From: JBKBKC01 sp046294265
Lineage (GTDB): Bacteria; Pseudomonadota; Alphaproteobacteria; Rhodobacterales; Rhodobacteraceae
Direction: 5' to 3'
Assembly: GCA_046294265.1 (NCBI GenBank)
Contig: JBKBKC010000005.1
Location: 124,001 to 188,000, forward strand
Length of the DNA stretch: 64,000 nucleotides
Made by a program: the position numbers and the translations under genes. Position 1 is the stretch's first letter; every line of letters starts with the position of its first letter. The notes beneath the pieces were generated by a model. The model had not been told where the DNA came from. It ran no database searches and saw only the letters and a program-made list of their open reading frames with translations. This document shows positions 1 to 8,347 of the stretch, piece by piece.

Positions 1-1413
1 GGCGGCGACGGATCGGACCGGGTTTACGGCGGCGACGGAAACGACTTCATCGACACCTCGGGCGGGGGCGCGGCACCGCTTCCCGATCGCGGCTATCCGG
101 GGCTGTATCCGGCCGATGCCGATCCGCTGAACGACCGTGACACGGTCTTTGGCGGGCGTGGCGACGACACGGTTTTCACCGGTGACGACAACGACGTGAT
201 CTATGGCGGCAACGGCAACGACTATGTCGATGCCGGGTTCGACGATGATCTTGTGTTCGGCGGCCGGGGCAACGACACGCTGATCGGCGGCGAAGGGGCC
301 GACACGATCTATGGCGATCAGGGCAATGACGTCATCTATGGCGGTCTGGGCCCGACGGCACCCGATGCCATAAACATCCGCGACGACCAAGGCGACCTGC
401 GCCCCGACAACGGCACGGACCTGCTGTTCGGCGGAGCGGGCAACGATACGATCTATGGTCTGGACGACAACGACACGATCCATGGCGACGATGGGGATGA
501 CCTGCTGGATGGCGGTATCGACAATGACCTGATCTTTGGCGGGGCCGGGAACGACACGATCATCGGCGGCCAGGGTGCCGACACGATGTTCGGCGGTGCG
601 GACCGTGACCTGTTCATCATAAACCGGCCCGGCGACGGGATCGGTGACGTGATCGACGGCAACGAGGAAGGCGACGACTTTGACACGCTGGACCTGCGTG
701 GCGCGGGCCCGCTGCGTGTGACCTTCGCGGACGACAACCCGGAAAACGGCTCGGTCACCTTCTACGACCCGGCCGATCCGGCGGTGGTGACGGGCACGCT
801 GACCTTCGTGAACATCGAGAACGTCATACCCTGCTTTACCCCCGGCACGCTGATCGCCACCCCGCGCGGCGAGGTTCCGGTGGAGGAGTTGCGCGTCGGC
901 GACAGGGTGGTGACGCGCGACAACGGCATCCAGGACATCCGCTGGGTGGGGGCCAAGCATCTGGACTGGGCTGCGCTCTGCGCCAATCCGCACCTGAAGC
1001 CGGTGCTGATCCGGCAGGGGTCGCTGGGCAACGGGCTGCCCGAGCGGGACATGATGGTCAGCCCGAACCATCGCATGCTGGTCGCCAACGACCGCACAGC
1101 GCTGTATTTCGAGGATCATGAGGTGCTGGTGGCCGCCAAGCATCTGGTGGGGGCCAACGGCGTGCATTCGGTGGATGCCGCGGGCACGACCTATCTGCAC
1201 ATGATGTTCGACCGTCACGAGGTGGTGCTGGCCAATGGTGCCTGGACCGAAAGCTTCCAGCCCGGCGACTACACGCTCAAGGGCATGGGCAACGCGCAGC
1301 GGACCGAGATATTCGAAATCTTCCCCGAACTGGCGACCGAGACGGGGCTGGCCGGCTACCAGGCGGCCCGCCGCACGCTGAAAAAGCACGAGGCGGCGCT
1401 GCTGCTGCGCTGA
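1..1413 (+). CDS. RTX-repeat protein with C-terminal Hint domain (5' end outside window)
   Basis: The reading frame is open from the first base, so the true start lies upstream; 470 residues are visible. The first ~230 residues carry glycine/aspartate nonapeptides of the GGxGxDxLx type, the calcium-binding RTX repeats of type I secreted proteins. At visible residue 278 a Hint (Hedgehog/intein-like) domain begins with CFTPGTLIATPRGE, where the Cys is the usual nucleophile, and runs to the C-terminus (later blocks SPNHRM and DRHEVVLANG). By family knowledge such proteins are exported through a type I system and their Hint domain may self-cleave; neither is shown here. No classic C-terminal secretion tail follows the Hint. 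The next gene is a longer paralog with the same architecture. Two hairpins follow the stop. Confidence 0.9.
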   Translation, partial: GGDGSDRVYGGDGNDFIDTSGGGAAPLPDRGYPGLYPADADPLNDRDTVFGGRGDDTVFTGDDNDVIYGGNGNDYVDAGFDDDLVFGGRGNDTLIGGEGADTIYGDQGNDVIYGGLGPTAPDAINIRDDQGDLRPDNGTDLLFGGAGNDTIYGLDDNDTIHGDDGDDLLDGGIDNDLIFGGAGNDTIIGGQGADTMFGGADRDLFIINRPGDGIGDVIDGNEEGDDFDTLDLRGAGPLRVTFADDNPENGSVTFYDPADPAVVTGTLTFVNIENVIPCFTPGTLIATPRGEVPVEELRVGDRVVTRDNGIQDIRWVGAKHLDWAALCANPHLKPVLIRQGSLGNGLPERDMMVSPNHRMLVANDRTALYFEDHEVLVAAKHLVGANGVHSVDAAGTTYLHMMFDRHEVVLANGAWTESFQPGDYTLKGMGNAQRTEIFEIFPELATETGLAGYQAARRTLKKHEAALLLR

Positions 1414-1431
1414 CAATGGATCATGCAGCCG

Positions 1432-1480
1432 CCTGCGGGAAATCTTCCGCAGGTTGTCACGGGGGCCCTCGGGCCCCCGT
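1432..1480 (+). terminator. Double hairpin after the first RTX-Hint gene
   Basis: Two stem-loops lie just after the stop at 1413. The first is CCTGCGG / CCGCAGG (1432-1438 and 1447-1453). The second is ACGGGGGCCC / GGGCCCCCGT with a 2-base loop (1459-1480), a perfect 10-bp GC stem. No T-run follows, so an intrinsic terminator is plausible but not textbook. The remaining bases to 1619 show no gene. Confidence 0.6.
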
Positions 1481-1619
1481 ATGCGTTGAAATTGCCGCAA
1501 TCCAACCAACAATGCCGCCGGATTGCTTCAAATCCATCGCTTTTGCGCCTTTACCTGACGGTATCCAAAATCCGTGCCGTGGGCGGACCTGCCCGCAGTA
1601 GTGATTTCAGGGGCCTCGC

Positions 1620-4600
1620 GTGGCGACGATCAACGGGACGGAAAACAACGACACCCTGGCGGGCGGGGGCGAGCCGGACCTGATCACCGGCTTTGGCGGC
1701 GATGACCGGGTGACTGCGGGTGGCGGCAACGACACCGTGTTCGGCGGCGACGGCAACGACACGCTGCTGGGCGAGGGCGGCAACGACTCGATGTTCGGCG
1801 GCAATGGCAATGACTCGCTGGATGGCGGCAACAACGACGACACGCTGTTCGGCGACGCGGGCAACGATACGCTGATCGGCGGGGCCGGAGCGGATCAGCT
1901 GTTCGGTGGCGATGGCGACGACATCCTGAACGGGGGTGCCGGCAACGATACGCTGGACGGCGGAGCGGGCAATGATACCGCCGATTACACCGGCATCACC
2001 TCGGCCATCACGGTGAACCTCGCGGCGGCCAGCAACCAGGCCACGGGCGGCGGCGGCACAGACCAGCTGAGCGGGATCGAGAATGTGATCGGCGGATCGG
2101 GCGCCGACAGCATAACGGGCGACAGCGCGGCCAACGTCCTATCGGGCGAAGGGGGGAACGACACGCTGAACGGCGGAGGCGGCAATGACACGCTTTTCGG
2201 CGGGGCGGGTGCGGACCAGCTCTTTGGCGGCGATGGCGACGACTTGCTGTTTGGCGGAAACGGCAATGACCAGCTGTTCGGCGGCGATGGCGACGATGTG
2301 CTGTTCGGCGGTGCAAACAACGACACGCTGAACGGCGGCGCGGGCAATGACACGGCGAATTATTCCGGGGTCGTCGGCAACCTTATCGTCAACATGGCAG
2401 CAGCCAGCAACCAGGTGACCGGCGAGGGCACCGACCAGCTTATTTCGATCGAGAATGTGATCGGCGGATCGGGCGACGACTCGATCTCGGGCGATGCGAG
2501 GGCAAACCGGCTGGAGGGCGGCGCGGGTAACGACACGTTGCGCGGCGAGGGGGGCAATGACACCCTGTCGGGCGGGGCGGGCAACGATATCCTGGACGGG
2601 GGCACCGGGTTCGACACCGCAGACTATTCGGCCGAGACGGCGAACCTGACGATCAACCTCGCCACCGGCGTGGCGACCGGCGCGGGCACCGACACGCTGA
2701 TCGCCATCGAGAATGTGATCGGCGGCGCAGGTGCCGACAGCATCACCGGCGGGCCGGGAGAGAACATCCTGGAAGGCGGGGCGGGAAATGACACCATCCT
2801 TGCCGGGACCGGCAATGACACGATCCTGGGGGGCGACGGTGATGACCTGATCACCGCAGGGTCGGAAACGGCCCCGGCCCCGGTGCCGCTGGCCTTCCTG
2901 TGGACGGCCTATCCCGACGAGACCAGCTTTACCTCGACCTTCACGCAAAGCACAGGCGGCATCGACGTAACGGCCGTCTATACGCCCGATGTGCCCGGGG
3001 CGACCTTTTCGGTCGAGTCCACAGGCAATGCGGGCGCCGGCGAGCGCGAGGCGCCCGTCTATGTGAACACGGGCGAGCCGTTCAACCCGAACTCCAGCGC
3101 CGAATTCTATCGCCCTGCGGATGGCGGCGGCAATTCGGTGGGCCAGGTCACGTTCAACTTCGCCTCGGCCCAGGGCTCGGGATTTGAGTCCGAGGTCACC
3201 AACGTCCGGTTCCGCGTGTCGGACATCGACCGGTCCGGGTTTATCGACCAGGTGTCGGTGCTGGCCTTCGACGCGGATGGCAACGCGGTTCCGGTGATGA
3301 TCAACGCGGGCGCGGCAACGGTGTCGGTCAACGGCAATACGGTCACGGCCACGGGCGGGGCGGTTCTGCCCAACTCCGCACTCGGGTCGGTGCTGTTCAC
3401 CATTCAGGGGCCGGTCGCTACCCTCACGATCACCTACACCGACCTTGCAAACGCACAGCAGGCGATCCGCGTTTCGGACATCCATTTCGACGCGGTCTAT
3501 GCCGACCATGACGAGGTGGATGGCGGCGCGGGCGACGACACGATCAGCGGCGGCTGGGGCGAGGACACGCTGCGCGGCGGCGAAGGCAACGACAGCCTGT
3601 TCGGCGGCGCGGGCCACGACCTGCTGTTCGGCGACGGCGGGGATGACCGGCTGTTCGGGGGCGACGGCAACGACACGCTGGAAGGCGGAGACGGCAACGA
3701 TTCCGTCGAGGGCGGCAACGGCGACGATTCCATCGACGGCAACGACGGCGATGACACGCTGGACGGCGGTGCGGGCAACGACACCATCGAGGCCGGTCTG
3801 GGCAACGATCTTGTCTTTGGCGGCGACGGCAACGATTTCATCCAGGGGCGCGAAGGCAACGACACGCTGTTCGGTGGCGCGGGCGATGATGAACTTGTGG
3901 GCGAAGACGATGACGACGAGCTGTTCGGGGGCACGGGCCGCGACACGCTTTACGGTGGCGCGGGGCGCGACACGCTGCGCGGCGGGGCCGACAACGATGT
4001 GGTTTATGGAGGCGCGGGGCAGGATCAGCTCTGGGGCGACGAGGGCGACGACCTGCTGGACGGCGGAGCCGACGATGACCGGCTGGAGGGCGGCGCGGGC
4101 AATGATACCCTGATCGGCGGCGCGGGCGACGACACGCTGGATGGCGGCAGCGGCGACGACCTGATCTTCGGCGGCGACGGCAATGATTACCTGAACGGCG
4201 AGGAAGGCGACGACACGCTGGAGGGCGGCGCGGGCGATGACCTGCTGTTTGGTGGCGACGGCAACGATGTCCTGATCGGCGGACCGGGGGCCGACACGCT
4301 GATCGGCGGCTTCGGGAACGATACGATCTACGGCGGGCCGGGCGATGTGGTGGACGGCTCCGAAGACGACGACAACAACGATCGGGACGTGCTGGACCTG
4401 CGCGACTGGGGCAAGGCGCGCACCGATATCGCATTCGACCCTGGCAATCCCGAGAACGGCACGGTCACTTTCTACAACCCCGACATGACAGTCGCGGGCA
4501 CGCTGACCTTTACCAACATCGAAAAGGTCATCCCCTGTTTCACCCCCGGCACCCGCATCACCACCGCGCAGGGCGAACGCGCGGTCGAGATGCTGCAACC

Positions 4601-5114
4601 CGGCGACATGGTGCTGACGCGCGACAGCGGATACCAGCCGCTGCGATGGGTCGGGCGACGAGACCTCAGGGCGGCCGACATGGCCGCCAGCCCGGCCTTA
4701 CGCCCCGTCCGCATCGCGGCGGGGGCCCTCGGGCAGGGCGCACCGGAACGGGACATGCTCGTGTCACCCCAACACCGGATGCTGATGACCGGCCCCCGGG
4801 CGCAACTGTTCTTTGGCGAAAGCGAGGTGCTGGTGGCGGCGGTGCATCTGACCGGCTGGCCGGGCGTGTCGCGGATCGAGGGGGCGGCTGCGGTCAGCTA
4901 TCTGCATGTGATGTGCGACGCGCATCAGATCATCCGCGCCGACGGAGCCTGGACCGAAAGCTTCCAGCCGGGGATGGCCAGCCTGTCGGGCATCGGTGAG
5001 GCGCAGTGCGCGGAACTGCTGGCACTTTTTCCCGACCTTGCGGCTGGTCAGGCCTATCCCGCCGCGCGACTGACATTGAAGGCACGCGAGGTTCGGCTAC
5101 TGATGGGGGCCTGA
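1620..5114 (+). CDS. Large RTX-repeat protein with C-terminal Hint domain
   Basis: This is a 1164-residue paralog of the preceding gene. GTG start; an AGGGG stretch lies just upstream. Residues ~1-414 hold RTX nonapeptides and three copies of a longer module (ADYS.., NLA.., tG.GTD.L..IENVIGG.gaDSI.G), a haemolysin-type pattern. Residues ~415-631 form a repeat-free, Ser/Thr/Val-rich stretch likely to be a beta-sandwich domain. Residues ~632-910 return to dense RTX repeats. The Hint domain starts at Cys973 (CFTPGTRITTAQGE) and ends the protein. Expected location is extracellular or surface after calcium-driven folding. There is no N-terminal signal peptide, which fits type I secretion. The last 18 bases overlap the convergent gene at 5097. 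Confidence 0.9.
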   Translation: MATINGTENNDTLAGGGEPDLITGFGGDDRVTAGGGNDTVFGGDGNDTLLGEGGNDSMFGGNGNDSLDGGNNDDTLFGDAGNDTLIGGAGADQLFGGDGDDILNGGAGNDTLDGGAGNDTADYTGITSAITVNLAAASNQATGGGGTDQLSGIENVIGGSGADSITGDSAANVLSGEGGNDTLNGGGGNDTLFGGAGADQLFGGDGDDLLFGGNGNDQLFGGDGDDVLFGGANNDTLNGGAGNDTANYSGVVGNLIVNMAAASNQVTGEGTDQLISIENVIGGSGDDSISGDARANRLEGGAGNDTLRGEGGNDTLSGGAGNDILDGGTGFDTADYSAETANLTINLATGVATGAGTDTLIAIENVIGGAGADSITGGPGENILEGGAGNDTILAGTGNDTILGGDGDDLITAGSETAPAPVPLAFLWTAYPDETSFTSTFTQSTGGIDVTAVYTPDVPGATFSVESTGNAGAGEREAPVYVNTGEPFNPNSSAEFYRPADGGGNSVGQVTFNFASAQGSGFESEVTNVRFRVSDIDRSGFIDQVSVLAFDADGNAVPVMINAGAATVSVNGNTVTATGGAVLPNSALGSVLFTIQGPVATLTITYTDLANAQQAIRVSDIHFDAVYADHDEVDGGAGDDTISGGWGEDTLRGGEGNDSLFGGAGHDLLFGDGGDDRLFGGDGNDTLEGGDGNDSVEGGNGDDSIDGNDGDDTLDGGAGNDTIEAGLGNDLVFGGDGNDFIQGREGNDTLFGGAGDDELVGEDDDDELFGGTGRDTLYGGAGRDTLRGGADNDVVYGGAGQDQLWGDEGDDLLDGGADDDRLEGGAGNDTLIGGAGDDTLDGGSGDDLIFGGDGNDYLNGEEGDDTLEGGAGDDLLFGGDGNDVLIGGPGADTLIGGFGNDTIYGGPGDVVDGSEDDDNNDRDVLDLRDWGKARTDIAFDPGNPENGTVTFYNPDMTVAGTLTFTNIEKVIPCFTPGTRITTAQGERAVEMLQPGDMVLTRDSGYQPLRWVGRRDLRAADMAASPALRPVRIAAGALGQGAPERDMLVSPQHRMLMTGPRAQLFFGESEVLVAAVHLTGWPGVSRIEGAAAVSYLHVMCDAHQIIRADGAWTESFQPGMASLSGIGEAQCAELLALFPDLAAGQAYPAARLTLKAREVRLLMGA

Positions 5115-5711
5115 TCCGCCCGCGCGCCAGGACGCCCAATCCTCGGGCGTGTCAAGGTCGGTCAGCGCGCGCCGCCCCGGCAGCGCCACGAGCCGCAGCC
5201 TGTCCCTGTGCCGCGCAACCACCGACCGACCGCCCTCATCGCCGGTCAGCGCCTCCAACTCGGGCCAAAGGTCGGCGGGCAGAATCACGGGATGGCCCGG
5301 TGTGCCGTCCTCTGCCGTCGCACGCAGGATGGCGGAGGGATCGGCGGCGGCAGCCTCAAGCATCCGGGTTATGTCAGCGGTCGTCACATCGGGCATGTCG
5401 GCAGGCAGGATCATCGCCGCGCCGGCCCCCGTGTCACGCAACGCACCGAACCCTGCCCGCAACGATGCCGCCATCCCCAACCGCGCGTCCTGCGCCACGA
5501 CGCAGTGCAGGGGCAGACCGTCCAGAGTCGCCACACGCTCCGGCCGATCCGGCGGCACCACCACCACCACGGGCACACCACAGGCCAAAGCGATGCAGGC
5601 GCTGCGGCGCAGCAGCGGCAGGCCGTCAACCATTTCGGTCAGTTTGTCCTGCCCCTTCATGCGGGACGAGGCTCCGGCGGCCAGAATCAGGATTGCAGGT
5701 TGGACCGTCAC
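5097..5711 (-). CDS. MobA-like NTP transferase (molybdenum cofactor nucleotidyltransferase family)
   Basis: 204 residues with GTG start; a GGAG lies 6 bases upstream. The N-terminal LAAGASSRMKGQDKL matches the LAxGxSxRMGxxK nucleotide-binding signature of the MobA/MocA NTP-transferase fold, and ILPADMPDV fits the metal-binding aspartate region. Family members attach CMP or GMP to molybdopterin, so a MocA-like role (MCD cofactor for xanthine-dehydrogenase-type enzymes) is likely. No molybdoenzyme is in the window, so the acceptor is unknown. It lies 51 bases downstream of the DMGDH-like gene on the same strand and may be its operon partner. Its 3' end overlaps the convergent RTX-Hint gene by 18 bases. 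Confidence 0.8.
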   Translation of the reverse strand: MTVQPAILILAAGASSRMKGQDKLTEMVDGLPLLRRSACIALACGVPVVVVVPPDRPERVATLDGLPLHCVVAQDARLGMAASLRAGFGALRDTGAGAAMILPADMPDVTTADITRMLEAAAADPSAILRATAEDGTPGHPVILPADLWPELEALTGDEGGRSVVARHRDRLRLVALPGRRALTDLDTPEDWASWRAGGSGPHQ

Positions 5712-5762
5712 GGGACACTCCGGCTGTTCGCTTCGCAGCCGGGCCGCCCCGGTCAGATCAGC

Positions 5763-8183
5763 CTAACCGCGCATCCGCCCCCCGTCATCCCACGGCGGGG
5801 CCAGATGCACACGGGCGGGGCGACGGTCGCCAAGAATTTCGATCTCCACGCCCAGGCCATCGGCGATGCGCTCGGCGGGCAGAAAGCCATAGGCGACTGA
5901 CTGCCCGGTGGTATGCGAATAGCCGCCCGAGGTGCAGAACCCCTGCACGCTACCTTCCAGCCAGATCGGCTCCCATGCCGTCACATCCGCCCTGTCCGCC
6001 TCGACCACAAAGGTGGCAAGGCGCCGCCGTGGGCCTGCTGCGCGTTCCGCCATCGCCGGTGCGCGGCCGATCCAGTCGGCGGGTTTGTTCCACCGGATGA
6101 ACCGGTCCAGCCCGGTTTCAGCGGGCGTGTAGTCCGGGCTGAACTCGCGCCCCCAACTGCCGAACCATTTGTCCAGCCGCAAGGACATCATCGCCCGCAT
6201 GCCAAAGGGGCGCAGGCCGAGGTCCTGTCCCGCCCCCCACAGAACCGCCCACAGGTGCCGCTGCGAGGCGCTGTCGCAATAGATCTCATAGCCCAGATCG
6301 GCGGTGTAGCTGACGCGCTGCACCAGCGCATCCGCCATGCCGACCGTCATTGCCCGCGTGTCCATGAACCGCAACACCGCCGCCGAGACATCGGCCCGCG
6401 TCACCCGCGCCAGCAGGTCGCGCGCGCGCGGCCCCGCAATCTGGAACCCGGTGCGGGTGTCCGAGATGTTTTCGACTTGCACCCCCTCCTCCAGATGCGT
6501 CTCGAACCAGCGGCCATGCCAGCCCTGCGCGCCATAGCTCGCGGTCAACATGAACTCCTGTTCACTGATGCAGGACACGGTGAAATCCCCGATGATCTTG
6601 CCCGATGCCGCCAGCATCGGGTTCAGCGCGATGCGACCCGGGGCGGGGATCGCCCCCGCCATCATCCGGTCCAGCCAGTCCCGCGCCCGGGGCCCGGTGA
6701 CGCGGTATTTGCCGAAATTCTGCAGTTCGTTGATGCCCACGCCGTTGCGCACCGCCAGCACCTCGGCCCGCACCGCCTCCCAGGCGTTCGAGCGGCGGAA
6801 ACTCGGCTCTTCCTGCAGCGGCTCGCCGGGCAGGGCGTGGTAGTTGACCACCTCCAGCCCGTATTGCTGACCCCAGACCGCGCGCATGGCGGTAAAGGTG
6901 TCATACATGGCTGTGGTGCGGAACGGACGCGCGGCGGGGCGTTCCTCATTGGGATAGCTGACCGAGAACCGCATCTGATAGTTTTCGATCACCTTGGGCA
7001 CGGTATAGCCCGGCGTGGTCCAGGTGCCGAACCGTGCCACGTCGAACCCGCGTGGATCACGCTCGACCTCGCCATGGATCATCCACTGCGCCAGCGCCAG
7101 CCCCATGCCGCCACCCTGGCTGAACCCGGCCATCACCGCGCAGGCCGACCAGTAGTTGCGCAAGCCCGGCACCGGGCCGACCAGCGGGTTGCCATCGGGG
7201 GCAAAGGTGAAGGGGCCGTGGATCACCCGCTTGACGCCACTGCGTTCCAGCACCGGGAACCGGCGATAGGCAAACGCCACCGAATCCTCGATCTTGTCGA
7301 ACTGCTCGTTCAAAAGCTCATGTCCGAATTCCCAGGGCGTGCCATCCACCGCCCAGGGCTCGCAGGGTGTCTCATAGAACCCGATGCAGAGGCCCCGCCC
7401 CTCCTGGCGCAGATAGCTCTCACCTCCGGGGTCCATTACATGCGGGAACTCGCGCCCCCGTTTCAGGATGTCCATGATCTCGGGGATGTCGTCGGTCACC
7501 AGATACTGGTGCGCCATCGGCAGCAGCGGCAGATAGACCCCCGCCATGGCCCCCACCTCGCGCGCCCACAATCCCGCGGCATTGACCAGATGCTCGGCGA
7601 TGACGGTGCCCTTTTCGGTCACCACCTCCCAGCCCTCGCGATGCGGCCGCGTCTCCAGCACGCGGTTGTGCAGCACGATCTCGGCCCCCCCCATCCGCGC
7701 CGCCTTCGCATAAGCATGGGTGGTGCCCGAGGGGTCCAGATGCCCATCCAGCGGATCGTAAAGCGCGCCGATGATGCCTTCCAGGTTCACCATCCCATGG
7801 GTGAAGGCGCGGATCTCCTCCGGCCCCAGGATCTCGGTCTCCAGCCCCATGTAGCGATGCTTGGCGCGTTCCGCCTTCAGCATCTCGAACCGCGCCACGT
7901 TGTCGGCCAGCGTGATCCCCCCCACATGGTGCAATCCGCAGGACATCCCTGTCAGTGCCTCCAGCTCCTTGTAAAGCCGGATGGTATATCCCTGCAGCGC
8001 CGCCATGTTGGTGTCGCCGTTCAGTGTATGAAACCCCCCCGCCGCATGCCAGGTGGAACCAGAGGTCAACTCCGACCGCTCAACCAGCATCACATCCGAC
8101 CAGCCCAGCTTTGTCAGGTGATACAGCACCGAACAGCCGACGACACCGCCGCCGATGACCAGGACACGGGTATGGGTTTTCAT
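5763..8183 (-). CDS. Dimethylglycine/sarcosine dehydrogenase-type FAD oxidoreductase with GcvT domain
   Basis: 806 residues from the ATG at 8183 (MKTHTRVLVIGGG), chosen because GGAGCGAGG precedes it and the longer frame only adds a non-conserved stretch. Residues ~6-370 are the DAO FAD domain with VIGGGVVGCS and TSGSTWHAAGG; His46 matches the His that binds FAD covalently in dimethylglycine and sarcosine dehydrogenases. The C-terminal half (~430-800) has the aminomethyltransferase (GcvT) fold that accepts the C1 unit on tetrahydrofolate. The enzyme demethylates N-methylated glycines; the exact substrate cannot be read from sequence. It follows a Liv-type transporter operon on the same strand but is separated from it by a hairpin element. 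Confidence 0.88.
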   Translation of the reverse strand: MKTHTRVLVIGGGVVGCSVLYHLTKLGWSDVMLVERSELTSGSTWHAAGGFHTLNGDTNMAALQGYTIRLYKELEALTGMSCGLHHVGGITLADNVARFEMLKAERAKHRYMGLETEILGPEEIRAFTHGMVNLEGIIGALYDPLDGHLDPSGTTHAYAKAARMGGAEIVLHNRVLETRPHREGWEVVTEKGTVIAEHLVNAAGLWAREVGAMAGVYLPLLPMAHQYLVTDDIPEIMDILKRGREFPHVMDPGGESYLRQEGRGLCIGFYETPCEPWAVDGTPWEFGHELLNEQFDKIEDSVAFAYRRFPVLERSGVKRVIHGPFTFAPDGNPLVGPVPGLRNYWSACAVMAGFSQGGGMGLALAQWMIHGEVERDPRGFDVARFGTWTTPGYTVPKVIENYQMRFSVSYPNEERPAARPFRTTAMYDTFTAMRAVWGQQYGLEVVNYHALPGEPLQEEPSFRRSNAWEAVRAEVLAVRNGVGINELQNFGKYRVTGPRARDWLDRMMAGAIPAPGRIALNPMLAASGKIIGDFTVSCISEQEFMLTASYGAQGWHGRWFETHLEEGVQVENISDTRTGFQIAGPRARDLLARVTRADVSAAVLRFMDTRAMTVGMADALVQRVSYTADLGYEIYCDSASQRHLWAVLWGAGQDLGLRPFGMRAMMSLRLDKWFGSWGREFSPDYTPAETGLDRFIRWNKPADWIGRAPAMAERAAGPRRRLATFVVEADRADVTAWEPIWLEGSVQGFCTSGGYSHTTGQSVAYGFLPAERIADGLGVEIEILGDRRPARVHLAPPWDDGGRMRG

Positions 8184-8280
8184 CGCGACCGCCTCGCTCC
8201 AGTTTGCTGCAGGGTTTCCCGCTCGATGCAAGCAGGCTTGTCACGCGGCGACGCAAGATGTCGCCTTCCGGCCATGCCTT

Positions 8281-8331
8281 CTTCTGTCCCGAAATATCCC
8301 ACGGGGGTGCAGGGGGTGTGAAACCCCCTGC
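8281..8331 (-). terminator. Hairpin plus GGATATTT element after livM
   Basis: On the minus strand, 17 bases after the livM stop, there is a perfect 9-bp stem GCAGGGGGT / ACCCCCTGC with 5-base loop (8309-8331), followed by ACCCCCGTGGGATATTTCGG and GACAGAAG. This probably ends the liv operon. It is one member of a composite element seen also at 15303-15390 and twice, inverted, at 49791-49946. Confidence 0.6.
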
Positions 8332-8347
8332 GGGCCGCCACCCGGCA

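Noticed and set aside
1620..4360. Regularly spaced short repeats that could suggest a CRISPR array
   Set aside because: The spacing is 27 bases in one reading frame and encodes calcium-binding nonapeptides; there are no unique spacers.
2139..4598. 819-codon open frame antisense to the large RTX-Hint gene
   Set aside because: It mirrors the RTX repeats (periodic Val/Ile/Ala sequence); long antisense frames are expected from GC-rich repeat codons, and the sense strand encodes a clear family.
5913..8321. 802-codon frame antisense to the DMGDH-like gene
   Set aside because: Pro/His/Arg/Gln-rich composition typical of shadow frames in GC-rich DNA; no ribosome site and no domain.
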